Shown here piece after piece: positions 18,023 to 26,291 of a stretch of DNA of 64,000 nucleotides. A program made the position numbers and the translations under genes. Below the pieces are notes generated by a model. It was given only the letters and a program-made list of their open reading frames with translations, did not search any database and was not told the DNA's origin. Source of the DNA: Alkaliflexus imshenetskii DSM 15055 (GTDB lineage Bacteria > Bacteroidota > Bacteroidia > Bacteroidales > Marinilabiliaceae); the NCBI RefSeq assembly GCF_000517065.1, contig NZ_KI912105.1, forward strand, positions 1,844,405 to 1,908,404, given 5' to 3'. Each line of letters opens with the position of its first letter. Within the stretch, counting starts at the first letter, position 1.

Positions 18023-18634
18023 TTATTTCTCATTGTTCTTCCTGCATTTTATTAAGTAAAAAGGAAAATTCTCCGTTACTTCAGTCACCTCAAAGAGGCC
18101 TGCAATCCCAAATTCGATATCTATTGTTTCTTTGTCGTAAAAGAAAATTTTGACCCCTCCAAACATTTCGAATCGATCTTTGCCTATTTTTTTTCCTTGA
18201 CCATAAGTTTCGGCATCTTTCGATATAACAGAAAATACCATAATACCTCGGTCTGTCAATTGGTTATAACAATCACGAATCAGCTTTTTCCTCTCCTTTT
18301 CATTTAACAAGTAGATCAATCCGTAACAAAATACTCCGTCATATAATTTGCTGTCAAAAGGCATCTCAGTTACCGATCCTTTATAAATTGTCAAGTCATT
18401 ACCAAAGTGCTTTCGGGCTAAATCAATGGCAGTTTGAGAAATTTCAATTCCTGTCACTGTCATCCCACTCTCGATAAAGATTTTTGCATTCCGTCCATAT
18501 CCAATTCCCGGAATGAGTATATTTCTTACTTTTTGCTCAATAAAAAAGTTCTTTGTCAAAACTGTCGACTTTGCAGGCTCAAACCCCCACATTTCTTGCT
18601 TGTCCTTATACGCCTCATCCCAAAACTCCGTCAT
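18023..18634 (-). CDS. Class I SAM-dependent methyltransferase (TehB/TPMT-like)
   Basis: The 203-residue product starts with TEFWDEAYKDKQEMWGFEPAKS, an opening shared by TehB- and thiopurine-methyltransferase-like enzymes. The SAM loop is ILIPGIGYGRNAKIF, followed by VTGIEIS and the CYGLIYLLNE region. It is AT-richer than its neighbours. A possible 50-residue gene with its own promoter box lies 34 bases upstream on the same strand. The substrate is unknown; toxic-oxyanion or thiol methylation are family-level guesses. Confidence 0.87.
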   Translation of the reverse strand: MTEFWDEAYKDKQEMWGFEPAKSTVLTKNFFIEQKVRNILIPGIGYGRNAKIFIESGMTVTGIEISQTAIDLARKHFGNDLTIYKGSVTEMPFDSKLYDGVFCYGLIYLLNEKERKKLIRDCYNQLTDRGIMVFSVISKDAETYGQGKKIGKDRFEMFGGVKIFFYDKETIDIEFGIAGLFEVTEVTENFPFYLIKCRKNNEK

Positions 18635-18668
18635 TGTAAATAAGTTATTTAGTTTGTAACAACTTTTT

Positions 18669-18821
18669 TTAAACTAGTCCGCACTCTTTGTTAAAAAATC
18701 CTCCCTGATTTTCCTCCATATCTGGTATGCGAACCAGGTGAGCAATTATACGAAGGAACTGAAGAAGTGAAAAAAGCAGTTCGGTGCCATTCATGCTTTG
18801 CATATCAATATCTCCTGCCAT
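18669..18821 (-). CDS. Possible small gene (50 residues) in front of the methyltransferase
   Basis: Reading leftward from the ATG at 18821 gives 50 codons beginning MAGDIDMQSMNGTELLF and ending FFNKECGLV before TAA. An amphipathic hydrophobic stretch (LLFSLLQFLRIIAHLVRI) occupies the middle. An exact TAnnTTTG box lies 24 bases upstream on the same strand, and the ORF ends 34 bases before the methyltransferase start with no terminator between, so a two-gene operon is plausible. I know no homologue. The other strand in the same place has only frames broken by stops. Confidence 0.4.
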   Translation of the reverse strand: MAGDIDMQSMNGTELLFSLLQFLRIIAHLVRIPDMEENQGGFFNKECGLV

Positions 18822-18844
18822 ATAACTGATTTTGAGCGCATCAT

Positions 18845-18852
18845 CAAAGATA
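18845..18852 (-). promoter_or_regulatory. Probable -7 box for the small ORF and methyltransferase
   Basis: On the minus strand this reads TATCTTTG, an exact TAnnTTTG match. The -33 region is not convincing. It is placed correctly to drive 18669-18821 and then 18023-18634. Confidence 0.45.
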
Positions 18853-18944
18853 ACCTATTTCAGAAATATAAATAACATCACAGCTACCGGAATGTTACCT
18901 GATAAAAAACAATTGCCCCTATGGCCTTTTATTTCAGTATGTAT

Positions 18945-18952
18945 TAGTTTTG
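18945..18952 (+). promoter_or_regulatory. Probable -7 box upstream of the Dabb gene
   Basis: TAGTTTTG matches TAnnTTTG. A transcript starting just after it would exclude the in-frame codon at 18950 as a start and supports ATG 18998 for the next gene. Confidence 0.5.
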
Positions 18953-18997
18953 ATAAATAAAATTACATCAACAACACTTCATCACAATCAATTGTTT

Positions 18998-19414
18998 ATG
19001 AGAGACATGTTTAAAGTAATTCTTCGTACCATCTTATTGGTGCTATTGGCAATGTTGTGCATTGCCCCGGTGAAATCACAAACGCCACCACATCAGAGGA
19101 TGTTTGGAACTTTGGTTCACCATGTATTCTTTTGGCTCGAAGAACCGGATAACCCGAGAACCAGGGCACAGTTTGAGGCAGCCATTGAAAAGTTGTTGCA
19201 GGTAGAAACCATACGACGAAGCCATTTTGGTGTTCCGGCAGCTACCGAGGATCGCGACGTAGTAGATCACTCCTACACCTACTCACTCATCCTCTTTTTT
19301 GAATCGAAGGAAGATCAGGACATCTACCAAGCCCACCCGATTCACCTTAAATTTGTAGAAGAGAACCGGCATTTGTGGAAAAAAGTGCGTGTGTACGACT
19401 CGTCAGATTTTTAG
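18998..19414 (+). CDS. Secreted Dabb (stress-responsive A/B barrel) domain protein
   Basis: From ATG 18998 the 138-residue product starts with a signal peptide (VILRTILLVLLAMLCIAPVKS). The mature part is a ferredoxin-like dimeric alpha-beta barrel: LVHHVFFWLEEPDNPRTRAQF, the IRRSHFGVPA region, DHSYTYSLILFFESKEDQDIYQAHPIHLKFVEE. These are the hallmarks of the Dabb family. An export signal on a Dabb protein is common in Bacteroidota. No enzymatic role is established. It is followed by a bidirectional terminator. Confidence 0.87.
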   Translation: MRDMFKVILRTILLVLLAMLCIAPVKSQTPPHQRMFGTLVHHVFFWLEEPDNPRTRAQFEAAIEKLLQVETIRRSHFGVPAATEDRDVVDHSYTYSLILFFESKEDQDIYQAHPIHLKFVEENRHLWKKVRVYDSSDF

Positions 19415-19442
19415 TACATCTACACCCACATACATGGATATT

Positions 19443-19493
19443 AAAAAGAGAAACCGCAGGCAAAAATTAATGATGCTTGCGGTTTCTCTTTTT
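19443..19493. terminator. Bidirectional rho-independent terminator
   Basis: AAAAAGAGAAACCGCAgGCA pairs with TGCTTGCGGTTTCTCTTTTT around a short loop. It sits between the convergent Dabb and MFS genes, with A-rich and T-rich flanks that give U-tracts in both directions. Confidence 0.9.
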
Positions 19494-19526
19494 TATATAT
19501 TCAGCGCTTAGGCTGAAAGTCAATAA

Positions 19527-20729
19527 CTATGCAACTTTGTGAGGCGCTTTGATAAATTTAACAATCATTGCAGCCAGCAGAAGCATTACACCAGCCACCA
19601 CATAAGAAGCGCTGTAAGTTCCGGTAATGTCAGCAACCATGCCGCCAAGGATGGGGCCAATGATACCGGCAATACCCCAGCTGGTGAACACAAATCCATA
19701 GTTCACACCAAGGTTTTTAATGCCGAAGAAATCGGCTGTTGTTGCGGGGAACAGGGCGAAAAGTGCGCCATAGGAAAGTCCGGCAACAGCAATACCCGCA
19801 GCCAATGTTGGAACAGTTGTAAGGAACGAGAAAGCGAACATGTTAATGGCCTGAATTACGAACACCATCAACAATGCTGTGGTACGACCCATCTTATCAG
19901 AAAGGAAACCTCCAAGAACACGACCAACAGTATTAAATATGGCAAAGATCACCACAATCCAGAATCCCTTATCTGAATTGGTCTGCACCTTCACAATACT
20001 CACAATGTGACCAATGAGCATCAACCCGGCGGTGGCGCTTAGCAGATAGGTCATCCAGAGCAGATAAAACGGACGCGCCTTCATCATCTCTTTCCATGTG
20101 TAGTCATCAGACTGTGCCACAACAGGGCGTCCTTGCTTGGCAACGGGCACAAAACCTGCAGGCGGATTACGAAGAATAAGCGCGAATACCACAAGAAAGA
20201 ATATTGCAATAATTCCCAGGATTAGGAACGTATTTTCAACCGTGCTAAGTCTTAACAGATAGTTGGCAAGTGGCGCCATATACACCGATGACAGTCCGAT
20301 ACCAGCCACAACAATACCAGCAATAAGTCCTTTTTTACGAGCTTCGAACCATTTGATGGCGCTAGGCGTGGCAGATGCATAGGCAAACCCCATTCCAAGT
20401 CCGCTGATTACACCAAAGGTAAGTACCATGGTAAACGGAGTGGTGGCAAACATCGACAACAGGATGCCAGAGCCAAACAAAATGCCACCGGTAAGTGCCA
20501 CAATGCGAGGGCCAAATTTATCCTGAAGACGACCACCAAAAACAGTCATAAACGCCAGCAATGCTACGCATACGGTATAAGGCAGTGAGGCTTCAGTATT
20601 GGTCCATCCCCAATCCTTCACAAGAGCTGCCTTTATTACACTCCAGGAATAAATCAACCCCAGAATCAGATTGATACCGGTAGCTGCCATGGTGACAACC
20701 CAACCGGAAACATTACGATTTGAACTCAT
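19527..20729 (-). CDS. MFS transporter of the oxalate:formate antiporter (OFA) type
   Basis: The 400-residue protein has twelve membrane helices. The opening GWVVTMAATGINLILGLIYSWSVIKAAL and the loop FGGRLQDKFGPRIVALTGG are typical of the OFA family. Helices 7-12 include GRVLGGFLSDKMGRTTAL, a repeat of the MFS loop motif. OFA proteins exchange monocarboxylates, oxalate or related acids; the substrate here is not determined. No catabolic gene for oxalate or formate lies nearby. Confidence 0.88.
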   Translation of the reverse strand: MSSNRNVSGWVVTMAATGINLILGLIYSWSVIKAALVKDWGWTNTEASLPYTVCVALLAFMTVFGGRLQDKFGPRIVALTGGILFGSGILLSMFATTPFTMVLTFGVISGLGMGFAYASATPSAIKWFEARKKGLIAGIVVAGIGLSSVYMAPLANYLLRLSTVENTFLILGIIAIFFLVVFALILRNPPAGFVPVAKQGRPVVAQSDDYTWKEMMKARPFYLLWMTYLLSATAGLMLIGHIVSIVKVQTNSDKGFWIVVIFAIFNTVGRVLGGFLSDKMGRTTALLMVFVIQAINMFAFSFLTTVPTLAAGIAVAGLSYGALFALFPATTADFFGIKNLGVNYGFVFTSWGIAGIIGPILGGMVADITGTYSASYVVAGVMLLLAAMIVKFIKAPHKVA

Positions 20730-20907
20730 CTATTTAGGTTTAAAAATTACATTATCGGGCGTGCGAAAATACATCATTTATTCTTTATTTCTTATTGTCC
20801 AGATAAAAAAGCATTTGCGCAAAACGTTTCGGTCACCGCTTTTGGCCTTCCGGTAACAAAATTGGGCTTTCTACCTCATTCATTTACCCTCCCCGCTCAA
20901 TATGTTG

Positions 20908-20915
20908 TAAATTTG
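20908..20915 (+). promoter_or_regulatory. Possible -7 box upstream of the metallophosphoesterase
   Basis: TAAATTTG fits TAnnTTTG and lies about 60 bases before the start codon. No -33 element is recognisable. Confidence 0.4.
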
Positions 20916-20974
20916 ACAATTGGCTCAAATTGGCCAAAAGTCTTTTGTCAACAAAAGTTTGAATTGATACTGAT

Positions 20975-21793
20975 ATGGTTCAGAAACATACATATATAAA
21001 ACGCTCGTTGTTTTTGATTGTTACCGCCTTTGCTGTTGTAAGTTGTGATAATTTATTTGAGTACAGCCCTTACAAGGCAGGCGTAAGAGCACCTGATAAA
21101 GACCTTAACATAAAGGCCATTAGAGAAATAGAAAACCTTAACAGTTCCGGGTTTAGACCTTTTACCATCGGACTGGTTGGCGATTCGCATACCTATTATG
21201 ATTATTACGAAAAACAGGTGGCTCACTTGAACAAAAAGGATGATCTGGATTTTGTAGTCCATCTTGGCGATATCACGCTAAGCGGCATCTACAGAGAATT
21301 TATCTGGTATAAGGAGATCTCCTCCAAGTTAAAACATCCACTGATCACAATCATTGGCAATCACGACTACCTCTCGAACGGAGAGTTTCTTTACAAGGAG
21401 ATGTTTGGCCCCTATAACTTCTCAATTGTGCACAACAATTGCCTTCTGGTATTTCTTGACAATGTGATTTGGGAAAAAAATGTACAGGATCCCGATTTTG
21501 AGTGGCTGGAAGAGGTGCTTAAAGATAGTGAAGATTACATCTATCGCCTGGTGTTTTCACACATACCTCCCTGGAGTGACCAATTCAATACCGGGAATGA
21601 ATTCTATTTTAACATGCTCATGGAGAAGTATAACGTTGATTTCTCGATTCATGGACACACACACCATTTTTGGCAGGGCAGGCCATACAAAAACGGACCG
21701 CCTTATCTGACCATCTCGAGCAGTCAAAAGGGTGAAGTTTTCTTTCTAGATGTAAAGGCTGACACGTTGCAGGTAAGAAGGGAGCATTACTGA
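20975..21793 (+). CDS. Metallophosphoesterase lipoprotein
   Basis: The 272-residue product has a lipoprotein signal ending in VVSC with Cys24 as the expected lipidated residue. The calcineurin-like phosphoesterase motifs follow in order: VGDSHTYY (altered from the usual D-x-H), HLGDI, IGNHDY, FSHIPPW and HGHTHHF. Two divalent metals are expected in the active site. Its location is the cell envelope. The substrate is unknown. It lies 51 bases ahead of a hypothetical outer-membrane protein gene and may be co-transcribed with it. Confidence 0.87.
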   Translation: MVQKHTYIKRSLFLIVTAFAVVSCDNLFEYSPYKAGVRAPDKDLNIKAIREIENLNSSGFRPFTIGLVGDSHTYYDYYEKQVAHLNKKDDLDFVVHLGDITLSGIYREFIWYKEISSKLKHPLITIIGNHDYLSNGEFLYKEMFGPYNFSIVHNNCLLVFLDNVIWEKNVQDPDFEWLEEVLKDSEDYIYRLVFSHIPPWSDQFNTGNEFYFNMLMEKYNVDFSIHGHTHHFWQGRPYKNGPPYLTISSSQKGEVFFLDVKADTLQVRREHY

Positions 21794-21844
21794 TTGTGTG
21801 ATACTCAACTTTTTTGATTTTTAAATTATAACAGATTTTAAGCG

Positions 21845-22510
21845 GTGAAAAGCATCAATCTTCTATCTATATCATCCCTATTATTGTTTTTATCCATAAG
21901 CAGCTTTGCCCATGGCCCCGATGAAAAGGTTCATAAAAGTTTTATGGAAAGGATGGATATACCAAGGGAACTCATTATTGGCAGCGATACAATCACCTAT
22001 CGTCCAAAATGGTTCATACCTTCACATTATTCGGCGCAGTATGCAGGATTAGTCGGCTTTATGTCGATTGGTGCCGGATATGATTTTGGCAGGCGCTATA
22101 AACCTACCTTGTATTATGGATTGCTGAGCCACAATTTTGGCGGCAGTTCCGTCACGGTGCACACCATCTCCCTTAAAAACAGCTGGGATCTGTTCAAGCC
22201 CGGCATGTTAGGCAACCTTACCCCGCGAGCAGGGTTCTCAATCAACTGGGGGCATACCAATAATACATTTCACAGATTACCGCCCCACTATCCGGACAAA
22301 TATTATTTCCAGAATAAGGTTCACCTGGTGCCTTTTTGGGGTGGTGAATACAAAATTTCACTCAACGGGAATGGATTGCTTAAAAAAATGGGTATCTATG
22401 CAGAAATGAGTACATTGGATGCGTATGTGCTTGAGATGATAAGAACCAAATATGTAACCCCTTTCAAAATTTGGAATCTATCAATGGGTGTTACGCTTTA
22501 TCTGAATTAG
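21845..22510 (+). CDS. Hypothetical secreted/outer-membrane protein
   Basis: The 221-residue ORF starts at a GTG and has a signal peptide (INLLSISSLLLFLSISSFAHG). The rest alternates aromatic and small residues and ends in LSMGVTLYLN, a pattern like the terminal strand of a small beta barrel. I do not recognise a family. The 3' end overlaps the convergent response regulator by 20 bases. Confidence 0.68.
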   Translation: MKSINLLSISSLLLFLSISSFAHGPDEKVHKSFMERMDIPRELIIGSDTITYRPKWFIPSHYSAQYAGLVGFMSIGAGYDFGRRYKPTLYYGLLSHNFGGSSVTVHTISLKNSWDLFKPGMLGNLTPRAGFSINWGHTNNTFHRLPPHYPDKYYFQNKVHLVPFWGGEYKISLNGNGLLKKMGIYAEMSTLDAYVLEMIRTKYVTPFKIWNLSMGVTLYLN

Positions 22511-23225
22511 TGCCTACCGCATCGTGCAGTACGTAGCCAACCTTGGGTATGTTCTCGATTCTGATAGACGCATCATTTGCCAATCGCTTACGCAAACGGG
22601 TGATAAAAACATCCAGGCTGCGCCCGTTAAAATAATCATCTTTACCCCAAAAAGTTTCAAGTAAATCACTGCGGCGAATGATGTTGTTTTTGTTGGAGCA
22701 GAGCATTCGCAACACATCACTCTCGCGATGGGTAAGCCGCTGAACCTCATCGTTCAATATCAATGCCTGGTTTTTAGCGTCAAACAGGTACTTGCCAATC
22801 TCGCACGATTCAGGCAAATCCTCTTTGTCGGATGTTGAAGCACGACCAGCCGCGCGGTTCAGAATGGCATGGATACGACATAACAGCTCCTCCTCATCAA
22901 AAGGTTTGGTAACATAATCGTCGCTACCCAGATTAAAACCCTTTAGCTTATCCTGTTTCAAGGAGCGGGCTGTCAGAAAAATGAAAGGCACTTCTGGATC
23001 CTCTCTTCTTATGCGCTCTGCAAGGGTGAATCCATCAATACCGGGTAACATCACATCGATGATACAGAAGTCGATGCCGCCATCTTTAAAAGTAGAGAGA
23101 CCACTATCGCCATCGGTACGAAGCACCACATAAAAACCTGAGGCGGAAAGAAACTCCCGAAGTAAAAAACCCATGTTTGGGTCGTCTTCAATTACGAGAA
23201 TGCAGTTTCGTTTGGCTGGCGTCAT
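22491..23225 (-). CDS. OmpR/PhoB-family response regulator
   Basis: The receiver domain has VIEDD, the phospho-acceptor Asp57 in FCIIDVMLPG, and Lys in YVTKPF. The C-terminal winged helix is of the Trans_reg_C type (LTHRESDVLRMLCSNKNNIIRRSDLLETFWG..FNGRSLDVFITRLRKRL..GVGYVL-like ending). I start at the ATG giving MTPAKRNCILVIEDD; an upstream in-frame reading is not conserved. The start lies inside the last 38 bases of the kinase gene, so the two are coupled. Confidence 0.94.
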   Translation of the reverse strand: MTPAKRNCILVIEDDPNMGFLLREFLSASGFYVVLRTDGDSGLSTFKDGGIDFCIIDVMLPGIDGFTLAERIRREDPEVPFIFLTARSLKQDKLKGFNLGSDDYVTKPFDEEELLCRIHAILNRAAGRASTSDKEDLPESCEIGKYLFDAKNQALILNDEVQRLTHRESDVLRMLCSNKNNIIRRSDLLETFWGKDDYFNGRSLDVFITRLRKRLANDASIRIENIPKVGYVLHDAVGTNSDKA

Positions 23226-24471
23226 GGGCAATTGGGATTTTAATGGTAAAAGTACTGCCTTTTTCTGGCATACTCTCAACCGAGATTGTGCCGTTGTGCT
23301 GTAAAGTTACTTTTTTCACGTAAGTTAAACCAAGTCCAAACCCCTTAACATTGTGAACATCTCCTGTCGACACCCTGAAAAACCTGTCAAATATTAACTC
23401 CTGATCCTCTTTTCGGATGCCTATTCCATTGTCCCTCACCTTCAAAACCATCATGTTATGCGCAATTGATGTTGAGATAAAAATTTCTGGTGTTTTACAG
23501 ACATACTTCAATGCATTGTCGATAAGGTTGGATACGGCCAGAGTAAGTGGACCCCGCTCTCCATTCACAATGATGGATGGCTGCGCCGGAGAGAAATGAA
23601 TGACGGCACCGGTATGATCCAACCGGTATCTGAAAGTTGCTATGACCGACTCAATAAGCTCGTTAAAATCTATGGCTTCGGGTTCCAAATCGCCGCCATT
23701 TGGACATGCCACTTTTAGAATGGCTTCCACGTGATTTTGCAGTCGCTGTGTCTCTTCAAGAATTACACCAGAATACTCATCGGTTTTTTTCTGATGCTCC
23801 TTGGTGCCCGATACCTTTTTCAGCAAATTGGTAGCAAACCGAACATTGGCAATGGGCGTTTGAAACTCATGTACCATATTGTTGATAAAATCGGTGGTGC
23901 GCAGCAGCAACGCCTTTTCACGTTTAAACATCCGGTATGTAACAAGAAATGAGTACATCACAAAGATGATGAACAATATCGAAAGGCCCAGCTGACTTCT
24001 AATTTGTCCGATGATAAACTGGTTACGTGTTGGGAATAGTAATTTTATCTGCACGCCATTCTGATCCACAAGGCCGTTGAGATTCTGAAGGTAAGATGCA
24101 GACGAAAAAAAGCGCCCTTTGCTCAGATGTAAGATAGAATCAGTGACTTCGAAAGTGTAGGGCAAATCGATGTTATAAATACTCAAGTTTGACTGAATGA
24201 TACTGTCCACCTCCTTGTATTTCTTGGTATGCACGGGTTCGGCGCATTTGCGTCCGCACAAAAAATCAGACATGTCGCTACAAAGCGGCACACGAGCGCC
24301 TATTTCATCACGTGCTCCCTTAAGTGCCATAGCCACCCGGTGGTTAAAATTCTGCTCCTCAACTTTGGCCGCACGGAAAATTAAACTCACCTGCATCACG
24401 ATAAGCACAACCAGGATAATGAACGTGAGCACCGGTAAAAAACTTTGTTTGTCGATAATTCTTTGACCCAT
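23188..24471 (-). CDS. Sensor histidine kinase with a cysteine-containing periplasmic domain
   Basis: The 427-residue kinase has membrane helices near residues 13-33 and 161-180 that enclose a periplasmic sensor of about 125 residues. The sensor contains Cys64, Cys72 and Cys76 in PLCSDMSDFLCGRKC. HisKA follows with His201 in NNMVHEFQTPIANV, then a complete HATPase (NLIDNALKY, RDNGIGI, FGLGLTYVKKV). I start at ATG 24471. It pairs with the OmpR-type regulator and is divergent from the cysteine-repeat protein at 24649, which makes that gene a candidate target. Confidence 0.92.
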   Translation of the reverse strand: MGQRIIDKQSFLPVLTFIILVVLIVMQVSLIFRAAKVEEQNFNHRVAMALKGARDEIGARVPLCSDMSDFLCGRKCAEPVHTKKYKEVDSIIQSNLSIYNIDLPYTFEVTDSILHLSKGRFFSSASYLQNLNGLVDQNGVQIKLLFPTRNQFIIGQIRSQLGLSILFIIFVMYSFLVTYRMFKREKALLLRTTDFINNMVHEFQTPIANVRFATNLLKKVSGTKEHQKKTDEYSGVILEETQRLQNHVEAILKVACPNGGDLEPEAIDFNELIESVIATFRYRLDHTGAVIHFSPAQPSIIVNGERGPLTLAVSNLIDNALKYVCKTPEIFISTSIAHNMMVLKVRDNGIGIRKEDQELIFDRFFRVSTGDVHNVKGFGLGLTYVKKVTLQHNGTISVESMPEKGSTFTIKIPIAHDASQTKLHSRN

Positions 24472-24549
24472 AGGCAGCAAAAATAGATAAAAACATCATC
24501 GTGCCTGACATATTAACATTATATTAACGCGCTTTAACACAGCAGTAAC

Positions 24550-24579
24550 TTGATTTTATCTGGAATGGTTCTAAGTTTG
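24550..24579 (+). promoter_or_regulatory. Promoter of the cysteine-repeat protein gene
   Basis: The -7 box TAAGTTTG (24572-24579) is an exact TAnnTTTG match, with TTGA at about 24550 in the -33 position. The predicted 5' leader is about 65 bases. The region also separates this gene from the divergent kinase. Confidence 0.6.
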
Positions 24580-24648
24580 TATATGATTTTAAGGTAGCAT
24601 CTACCTAATCAAAATAAACTATAGTTTAATTCTTAAAATTATCACATT

Positions 24649-24873
24649 ATGAAAAAATCATTTGTAGCTTCCGTATTGTTTGTTTTTGCTCTTGCTATTG
24701 CTGCTCCTGCTTTTGCTGAGGTAATGCCACAAGAGCCTGCAAAAAAAGAGACTTGCGACAAAGCTAAAAAAGCTGAGTGTGCTGAAAAGAAAGCTGAATG
24801 CACTGAGAAAAAAGCCGAGTGCGCTGAAAAAGCTGAGAAAAAAGCTTGCTGCAGCAAAGGTGATAAAAAATAA
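24649..24873 (+). CDS. Small secreted Lys/Glu/Cys heptad-repeat protein
   Basis: The 74-residue product has a clear Sec signal (residues 1-23, ending PAFA). The mature 51 residues are almost only Lys, Ala, Glu and Cys. Cysteines fall at 36, 44, 51, 58, 67 and 68; the central KAEC(A/T)EK unit recurs every seven residues, placing cysteines on one face of a helix. This suits metal binding or inter-helix disulfides, by inference only. It has its own promoter and a very strong terminator, so it is a monocistronic and probably abundant transcript. No named family is recognised. Confidence 0.8.
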   Translation: MKKSFVASVLFVFALAIAAPAFAEVMPQEPAKKETCDKAKKAECAEKKAECTEKKAECAEKAEKKACCSKGDKK

Positions 24874-24899
24874 GCATCACATTGTTTGTTTAATATCTA

Positions 24900-24934
24900 A
24901 AAGTCCCCGGGCAAATTGTCCGGGGGCTTTTTTT
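24900..24934 (+). terminator. Rho-independent terminator of the cysteine-repeat gene
   Basis: AAAGTCCCCGG pairs with CCGGGGGCTTT (one G-U) and is followed by an uninterrupted T7 tract. It begins 27 bases after the stop codon. Confidence 0.92.
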
Positions 24935-25163
24935 ATCATAGTAAACCAAGTAACTATTCTGGGTGCAATAGCACAACACCAACTCCTTGGCTAATAAAAG
25001 CATAAGCCTGCACAGTACGCCAAATTGAAGTATGAGACTTAGAAATATACTACCACTTACGGCTACCATCCTTTTATCTTGAAATCACAATTTATAGTTG
25101 TTATGGGCTAATTATTTACGATTATTTCTATTTTTACATCGCCTATTTACATACCAAAACCAA

Positions 25164-26162
25164 ATGAACCTAATTACTTTCATTTTAACTTCATCATCTA
25201 TTATCGGATGGATTCTTTACATCATCGAAAAGAAAAAGAATAAACCGACTGAAACAGTCGAAGTCACATTAAATGATGAGCCTGAAGGCACATTAATTGA
25301 CTCAACCCAATCGAATAAAGAGATGGAACGGCTTTCGATAGTTGCGCGCCAAACTGAAAATGCCATTATGATAATGGATCCGGATGGCAACATCGAATGG
25401 GTAAACGAAGGCTTCACAAGAATGTATGGTTATACCTACTCCGAATTTGTTTCGAAGCTCGGCAGCAACATCAGACAAACGAGCTTCAACGGAGCCATTG
25501 AGGAGCGGCTCTACTCCTGCACGCACCTTGGTAAACCTGTGTTTTACGAAGCCTTAAACATTACTAAAAGCGGTGATTCAATATGGACACATACTTCACT
25601 CACCCCAATTTACGATGACACCGGCAAGCTGGCTTATCTGGCCACAATTGATTCGGACATATCGAGACGAAAAGAGAGCGGTGACGAACTACTAAAGGCC
25701 ATTGAGCACCTATCATCGCGTATCAACAGCTTGTCGGTTGAGCAGAAAAAACTCATTCACCATACCGCCAAAATGATGGAAGACATAGGTGAGTCAGCTA
25801 AATTGCTCGAAGAATCAACCTACATTGCACGTTTCATTAACGACATTTCCGATAAAGTGAAAATTCTTGGGCTAAACGCTTCCATTGAAGCTGCCACCAT
25901 TCAGACAAACACAAACGGCTCACGACATGCAACAAACGGTTTCAGGGTAATTTCAGGAGAGATCATTAAACTATCGGATGATTCAAAAAAACAGGCAAGT
26001 AACATTGCGAACGTGATGGGAAGGCTTCAAACAGCCTTTGGAAACCTTGAAAGCAACCGCACAATGGTCAACGAGGTGGCATCCTCGTTTTTTGATACAG
26101 TGAAAGAGGTGAGGCAGGAACTTGTGCGAGTGGAACATGTTGCCGACCAACTCAATGCATAA
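25164..26162 (+). CDS. Membrane-anchored PAS protein with a degenerate MCP signalling segment
   Basis: From the first ATG, the 332-residue protein has one N-terminal membrane helix (LITFILTSSSIIGWILYII) and a PAS domain with its PAC extension (TENAIMIMDPDGNIEWVNEGFTRMYGY .. LATIDSDISRRKE). A helical segment follows with ILGLNASIEAATIQTN, the counterpart of the [15 protein letters not shown] core of chemoreceptors. The receptor hairpin is short and altered (NTNGSRHATNGFRVISGEI), and long methylation helices are missing. It may be a PAS-gated signalling adaptor rather than a full chemoreceptor. A TTG 66 bases upstream is a less likely start. Confidence 0.8.
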   Translation: MNLITFILTSSSIIGWILYIIEKKKNKPTETVEVTLNDEPEGTLIDSTQSNKEMERLSIVARQTENAIMIMDPDGNIEWVNEGFTRMYGYTYSEFVSKLGSNIRQTSFNGAIEERLYSCTHLGKPVFYEALNITKSGDSIWTHTSLTPIYDDTGKLAYLATIDSDISRRKESGDELLKAIEHLSSRINSLSVEQKKLIHHTAKMMEDIGESAKLLEESTYIARFINDISDKVKILGLNASIEAATIQTNTNGSRHATNGFRVISGEIIKLSDDSKKQASNIANVMGRLQTAFGNLESNRTMVNEVASSFFDTVKEVRQELVRVEHVADQLNA

Positions 26163-26229
26163 GGGTTGGGTAAATGCTAAATAATTATAATTCAACCGTC
26201 TAAAATCAAATATATCCGTATAGATTGCC

Positions 26230-26237
26230 TATTTTTG
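26230..26237 (+). promoter_or_regulatory. Probable -7 box upstream of the methyltransferase
   Basis: TATTTTTG followed by C matches TAnnTTTG and sits 55 bases before ATG 26292. It overlaps the in-frame codon at 26235, which argues against that earlier start. Confidence 0.5.
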
Positions 26238-26291
26238 CACCCTCAAAGCCTAAAAAGCTTATCTATCAGAAAATTACGAAACAGTTTTATT

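Noticed and set aside
18678-18875. Plus-strand reading with KKSSLIFLHIWYANQVS and a later TDFERIIKDN fragment
   Set aside because: It is broken by an in-frame TGA at 18768 and has no homologue I know, while the opposite strand holds a continuous 50-codon frame behind a promoter box.
24642-24857. 71-residue Phe/Ser-rich frame opposite the cysteine-repeat protein
   Set aside because: It is the mirror of the GAA/AAA/GCT repeat codons; signal peptide, promoter and terminator all support the plus-strand gene.
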